Positions 60,566-64,000 of a DNA stretch of 64,000 nt are shown here, piece after piece. Origin of the DNA: Acinetobacter marinus (GTDB taxonomy: Bacteria; Pseudomonadota; Gammaproteobacteria; Pseudomonadales; Moraxellaceae). Every line of letters begins with the position of its first letter. Within the stretch, counting starts at the first letter, position 1. Below the pieces are notes generated by a model, which was not told the origin of the DNA, did not search any database, and saw only the letters and a list, made by a program, of their open reading frames with translations. A program made the translations under genes and the position numbers. The stretch covers positions 186,001-250,000 of the forward strand of contig NZ_FMYK01000003.1 in assembly GCF_900096915.1 (NCBI RefSeq), read 5' to 3'.

Positions 60566-60616
60566 AAACAACCTCTAATTCAAAGTCAAAAAGCTGATTT
60601 TGTTGAATTAGAGGTG
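60565..60616 (-). terminator. Terminator of the enoyl-CoA hydratase gene
   Basis: CCTCTAATTCAA (60572-60583) pairs with TTGAATTAGAGG (60603-60614), 12 bp with a 19-nt loop. On the minus strand a T-rich tail (TTGTTTTTATT) follows. Confidence 0.75.
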
Positions 60617-60622
60617 TCATGA

Positions 60623-61420
60623 TCAATTAAACTTTGAAAAATCCGCTTTACGTTTTTCTTTAAATGCAGTCAATGCTTCGACCATTTCAGGCGATTTAAC
60701 ACGTTGCATAAAGATTTCTGCTTCATGATCAATCCAAGCCACGATGTCATCTTTATCAGCTTTCATCAAGGCTTTACTTTGTTTGAGTGAGGCAAGTGGC
60801 AGTTGATTGAGATGCTCTGCCATTTGCGCAGCTTGCGCATACGGATCATCTACGATTTGTGTGACTAGCTTGGCGTCGAATGCGGTTTCCGCATTGAACT
60901 TACGAGCTGACATCAACAAGTCCGCCGCTAATAAATAACCTGCACGTTGTTGTAGAAGTTTACTCGCCGCACCTTCAGGGGATAAACCTAAGCTAACAAA
61001 AGGAATTTGGAATACTGCACTGGTGTCGGTATAAACAAAATCGGCGTGCAAGAGAATCGTCACACCAATCCCAATCGCCACACCTTTGACCCCAACGATT
61101 AACGGTTTTGAGAATTTCGCTGCTGATTTTAATAATAAAAATGGTGCACCATCACCCGCAGGGCTGATATTTTTCTTCAGGCTTGCAGCAAAGTCCTGCA
61201 TGTCATTGCCCGCAGAGAAGTCGTTATTTGCGCCACGCAGGATCACGATGCGCACGTCATTTGACGCATCCGCTTGATACAATGCTTGTTCGATCTCGAT
61301 ATATAAGTCACTATAGAGCGCATTTTTGGCTTCAGGACGGTCGATTGCCAAGGTGAGAATGCCGTTGGCTAATTCTGCTTTGAGATGTGGGTTGCTATTG
61401 TTTAAACAATCTAAGCTCAT
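60623..61420 (-). CDS. Enoyl-CoA hydratase/isomerase family protein
   Basis: This 265-residue crotonase-fold protein has the oxyanion-hole segments FSAGNDMQDF and GVKGVAIGIGVTILLHADFVY, and the position of the first catalytic Glu is filled in LGLSPEGAASKLL. That PEG pattern is closer to the isomerase/PaaG-like branch than to the classic hydratase with PGAGGTQ, so a delta3-delta2-enoyl-CoA isomerase or a CoA-thioester role outside beta-oxidation is possible. It is a single gene with its own terminator. Confidence 0.85.
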   Translation of the reverse strand: MSLDCLNNSNPHLKAELANGILTLAIDRPEAKNALYSDLYIEIEQALYQADASNDVRIVILRGANNDFSAGNDMQDFAASLKKNISPAGDGAPFLLLKSAAKFSKPLIVGVKGVAIGIGVTILLHADFVYTDTSAVFQIPFVSLGLSPEGAASKLLQQRAGYLLAADLLMSARKFNAETAFDAKLVTQIVDDPYAQAAQMAEHLNQLPLASLKQSKALMKADKDDIVAWIDHEAEIFMQRVKSPEMVEALTAFKEKRKADFSKFN

Positions 61421-61506
61421 TTTGATAGTCCATGGTCTGTTATAAAACTTGCATCTAGTTTTAACAAAGATGACGCACGCTGTATAGTTGAGAGATTGAG
61501 GTTTTT

Positions 61507-62103
61507 ATGTCGCACGAGTTCAAAAGATTTGATTATTTGGTGTTCATTGGGCGTTTTCAGCCGTTCCACATCGCACATCGAGAAGTCATTGATATTGCGC
61601 TGGCGCAGGCGGAGCAAGTCATTCTGGTGCTTGGTTCAGCGCAAGATGAACGCAGTATTAAAAATCCTTTCTCGGTCACCGAACGTCAGCAGATGATTTT
61701 ATCCAGCTTTGATGAAGTGACACGACAGCGTATTCAGTTCGTCCCGATTGTGGATTTATATAATGATGAGAAATGGGTCAAAGCGGTCAAAAAGGGCGTT
61801 GCAGAAATCACCCAAGATAATCAAAATGTCGGCTTAATTGGTCATTTTAAAGATGACAGTTCATATTATCTGGCGCTATTTCCTGAGTGGAAATTGCTTG
61901 AATTGGAAAATCTAAAAAATCAACTTTCAGCGACACCGCTACGTGTCAAATATTATCAGGGTGAAATAGATCAAGATCATTTAAGTACTGAAGTCCAAGA
62001 GTTTTTAATCGAATTTCAAAATAGTGAATGGTATCCGCTGTTGCAAGATGCCTTTCAACAGCAGGATGATTCACCAGTCATTTTGCCCGATGATTCTGTT
62101 TGA
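61507..62103 (+). CDS. nadM: Nicotinamide-nucleotide adenylyltransferase, NadM-like
   Basis: This 198-residue nucleotidyltransferase has the HIGH-family signature GRFQPFHIAHREVI at the N-terminus, NPFSVTERQQMI in the middle and the C-terminal loop ATPLRVKYY, which corresponds to the IS-T-R motif of this superfamily. It adenylates NMN (or NaMN) to make the dinucleotide. Related proteins in other bacteria carry a C-terminal Nudix domain; this one does not. A weak ribosome-binding site precedes the ATG. Confidence 0.85.
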   Translation: MSHEFKRFDYLVFIGRFQPFHIAHREVIDIALAQAEQVILVLGSAQDERSIKNPFSVTERQQMILSSFDEVTRQRIQFVPIVDLYNDEKWVKAVKKGVAEITQDNQNVGLIGHFKDDSSYYLALFPEWKLLELENLKNQLSATPLRVKYYQGEIDQDHLSTEVQEFLIEFQNSEWYPLLQDAFQQQDDSPVILPDDSV

Positions 62104-62221
62104 ATAGAGTTTTAAGCCTAAACTACTACACATAAAGATTGACTGGCAAAACTCACATTAAGCAACAATAGTAATAGGTATTTTTTAAACTCAGGTTGAG
62201 ATTGCTGAGATAGTATTTTTA

Positions 62222-62285
62222 ACGCCATCAGTTGCCTTTGGCGACTGATGGCGTGTTAGGTTTTAGGGGGCTAACGCCCCCTAAA
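62222..62285. repeat. Two adjacent strong hairpins between nadM and bcp
   Basis: Hairpin 1 is ACGCCATCAGT (62222-62232) with ACTGATGGCGT (62244-62254), extended inward to a 15-bp stem with a TTT loop. Hairpin 2 is TTAGGGGGC and GCCCCCTAA around TAAC (about 62262-62283). Neither is followed by a clear T-run. They form the boundary between two convergent genes. Confidence 0.75.
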
Positions 62286-62294
62286 GCCCCCAAT

Positions 62295-62762
62295 TTAAGC
62301 ACTTTGTAACTGCTTAATTTCTTCTAAAATCATTTCGGCATGACCTGAGGCTTTGACTTTGCGGAAGCTGGCTTTGAGTTCGCCGTTGTGGAAAATAAAG
62401 GTCGAGCGCTCAATGCCCATGACTTTTTTACCATACATGTTCTTTTCTTTGATCACGTCAAAGTGCTGACAAAGTTTTTCATCAGGATCGCTGATCAAGC
62501 TAAAGTTAATGTCTTGCTTTTCAGTAAAGCGTTCGTGGCTTTTGATTGAATCACGAGATACACCGAAGATTTGCACGCCAAGTTTGGCAAAGTCATCTTT
62601 AAATTGGCTAAATTCATTGGCTTGTGTGGTACAACCAGGCGTTGAATCTTTAGGATAAAAATAAATAATTAGCCAATCGTTAATGTCACTTAAGTTAATC
62701 TCGCCTTGGGTGCTTTCAAGCGCGTAGTTGGGTAATTGAATTTGTTCTATTTGATCTGCCAT
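62295..62762 (-). CDS. bcp: Thioredoxin-dependent thiol peroxidase, BCP type
   Basis: This 155-residue peroxiredoxin of the BCP/PrxQ group reduces hydroperoxides with electrons from thioredoxin. The peroxidatic Cys44 lies in STPGCTTQ. The resolving Cys found five residues on in E. coli BCP is Asn49 here; another Cys at position 98 (DEKLCQHF) could take the role, as in some members. IYFYPKD and ERSTFIF are family landmarks. A GAGAAC site precedes the ATG. Confidence 0.93.
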   Translation of the reverse strand: MADQIEQIQLPNYALESTQGEINLSDINDWLIIYFYPKDSTPGCTTQANEFSQFKDDFAKLGVQIFGVSRDSIKSHERFTEKQDINFSLISDPDEKLCQHFDVIKEKNMYGKKVMGIERSTFIFHNGELKASFRKVKASGHAEMILEEIKQLQSA

Positions 62763-62860
62763 GTGAAGTTCTCTTTCAAAATTTGATGTTGCTCTGATCT
62801 TAGCATTTATCCAGATGATAAATCCTTGAACAATACATTCTTGCTATAAATTCAAGTAAT

Positions 62861-62886
62861 AAAAAAGCCTGCAAGTGCAGGCTTTT
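62861..62886 (-). terminator. Terminator of the small secreted protein gene
   Basis: GCCTGCA (62867-62873) and TGCAGGC (62876-62882). On the minus strand it is followed by TTTTTT. Confidence 0.9.
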
Positions 62887-62898
62887 GTTCACGAAAAA

Positions 62899-63273
62899 TT
62901 ATTTCTTTTTCGCTTGTGCTGATTGAGCAGCAGTTTGTACTTTTTTGATCAAGTCTGCGCCAGCACAGGTATTCATATATTGTTCAGTGCGTTTAACCAC
63001 GCCAACTGTACGTGGATCTTTTTTCGCATTGATTGCGCTTTGGATTTCCCATTCGTCTGCATTGGTCATTTTCGCTTGGCTATCAATAGTACATTTACAG
63101 AACTTTGATGCTTCAGAAGTCGACAATACTTTGGCATTGGTGAACGAAGTTTGGCAATTTTTTTCAAGATCGCCACGGATGTTGGTACTTTTGCTCAAGT
63201 CAGCTGCATAAGTTTGGCTAGCCAAAGCAGCAACGAGGAATGCACCAGCAGTTTTTAACATCATATTTTTCAT
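62899..63273 (-). CDS. Small secreted cysteine-containing protein, unknown function
   Basis: This 124-residue protein has a clear signal peptide (1-23, ending QTYA-AD). The mature part is about 100 residues, alpha-helical and lysine-rich at the end (AQAKKK). Four cysteines occur (NCQTSF, FCKCTI, NTCAG), enough for two disulfides in the periplasm. The CKC arrangement recalls small periplasmic helical domains, but I do not recognise the family. It has its own terminator and lies 24 bp after the queC stop side. Confidence 0.68.
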   Translation of the reverse strand: MKNMMLKTAGAFLVAALASQTYAADLSKSTNIRGDLEKNCQTSFTNAKVLSTSEASKFCKCTIDSQAKMTNADEWEIQSAINAKKDPRTVGVVKRTEQYMNTCAGADLIKKVQTAAQSAQAKKK

Positions 63274-63296
63274 AAAGAACCTGTTTTTCTAAAAAA

Positions 63297-63965
63297 TTAA
63301 TTCACGTAACGTGTTGGATCAGCGATCTCAGCTTCAATAAAGCCTTGATGGCGCAAGCGACAGCTATCACACTTACCACATGCCCGACCGTCAGCATCTG
63401 CTTGGTAGCATGATACCGTTTGAGCATAGTCTAACCCATGTTCGACGCCTAAGCGTATGATATTCGCTTTGGATAAATGTAACAGGGGTGTTTCAATTTT
63501 TATCGGATGACCTTCTACACCTGCTTTTGTTGCAAGATTCGCCATTTTTGTAAAGGCATCGATATATTCAGGACGGCAGTCTGGATAGCCAGAGTAATCT
63601 ACCGCATTGACCCCAATCACGATCGCCTGTGCATCTTTGACTTCGGCGAGTGCAAGTGCATAGGACAGAAAAATGGTATTTCGAGCAGGCACATAGGTGA
63701 TGGGAATGCCGTCTTGCAGTTGATCTGGCACATCGAGATTGTGATCGGTGAGGGCAGAGCCACCAATATTGCCAAGGTCGATATTGATAATACGGTGATC
63801 CAGCGCATATTTTTCGGCAATGGTTTTGGCAGCTTCAAGTTCGCTGGTTGAGCGCTGTCCATACATAAAGCTAATCGCATAACAATCATATTGCGATGCA
63901 GCCCAAGCTAGGCAAGTACTTGAATCTAAACCACCTGATAATAAGACTACGGCTCTTTGACGCAT
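63297..63965 (-). CDS. queC: 7-cyano-7-deazaguanine synthase
   Basis: QueC converts 7-carboxy-7-deazaguanine to preQ0 with ATP and ammonia, in the synthesis of queuosine for tRNA. The 222-residue protein has the PP-loop motif LSGGLDSSTCLAW, the YVPARNTIFLSYALA segment and the C-terminal zinc-binding CGKCDSCRLR together with an upstream Cys. The full gene is present; its upstream region runs off the window. Confidence 0.96.
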   Translation of the reverse strand: MRQRAVVLLSGGLDSSTCLAWAASQYDCYAISFMYGQRSTSELEAAKTIAEKYALDHRIINIDLGNIGGSALTDHNLDVPDQLQDGIPITYVPARNTIFLSYALALAEVKDAQAIVIGVNAVDYSGYPDCRPEYIDAFTKMANLATKAGVEGHPIKIETPLLHLSKANIIRLGVEHGLDYAQTVSCYQADADGRACGKCDSCRLRHQGFIEAEIADPTRYVN

Positions 63966-64000
63966 GCTCCAACCTTAAAATAATACGAATAAATCAGCGA

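Noticed and set aside
1..64000. CRISPR array or prophage
   Set aside because: No regularly spaced repeats with unique spacers and no phage structural, integrase or lysis genes were seen.

Overview
The window looks like a chromosomal segment of an Acinetobacter species (Moraxellaceae, Gammaproteobacteria). This rests on the DcaP-type porin, the short-form HisG, the gene order rpoN-hpf-ibaG-murA-hisG-hisD-hisC, the fil gene cluster and the moderately AT-rich coding style. The species cannot be named from the window. Nearly everything is core chromosome. I see no prophage, integron, transposase or CRISPR array.

Layout. 1-7.7 kb: the tail of a probable membrane transporter, a nitroreductase, a DcaP-like porin, a periplasmic L,D-transpeptidase, hemE, a DUF817-type membrane protein and a GAF-GGDEF diguanylate cyclase. 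8.2-16.9 kb: rpoN, hpf, ibaG, murA, hisG, hisD and hisC, with pabB convergent. 17.1-28.5 kb: the fil cluster, with four tandem secreted filA paralogues, a periplasmic C39 peptidase (filB), two outer-membrane barrels (filC, filD), filE and the lipoprotein filF. 28.6-36.9 kb: tRNA-Asn, a small ORF, an aspartate aminotransferase, and a cecR-like TetR gene divergent from a ybhGFSR-type ABC exporter. 37-45.3 kb: a periplasmic patatin, rep, dut, a phosphomannomutase, argB, an olsB-like acyltransferase and a class II glutamine amidotransferase. 45.4-48.7 kb: small accessory insertions (a CoiA-like nuclease gene beside a second tRNA-Asn and an AT-rich membrane protein) around fxsA and ruvC. 48.8-54 kb: greA, carB and carA on the minus strand. 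54.2-64 kb: a LEA-like coiled-coil protein, a DOMON-like protein, yhbY/rlmE, ftsH-folP, nadM-like, bcp, queC and small proteins.

The most interesting part is the fil cluster. Its parts (several small repetitive secreted subunits, one stand-alone C39 peptidase and a barrel protein with an N-terminal disordered arm) recall the Pseudomonas Fap functional-amyloid system. All four FilA proteins carry, just after the signal peptide, a short motif that resembles a C39 (double-glycine) leader. I infer a secreted fibre whose subunits are trimmed in the periplasm by FilB. Hairpins and a terminator inside the filA array would set subunit amounts.

Other non-coding structure includes a terminator-like hairpin in the carA leader, a 140-bp centred palindrome upstream of greA with a possible relative behind hemE, REP-like hairpin elements in several gaps, and an AT-rich palindrome between cecR and ybhG that is a good operator candidate.
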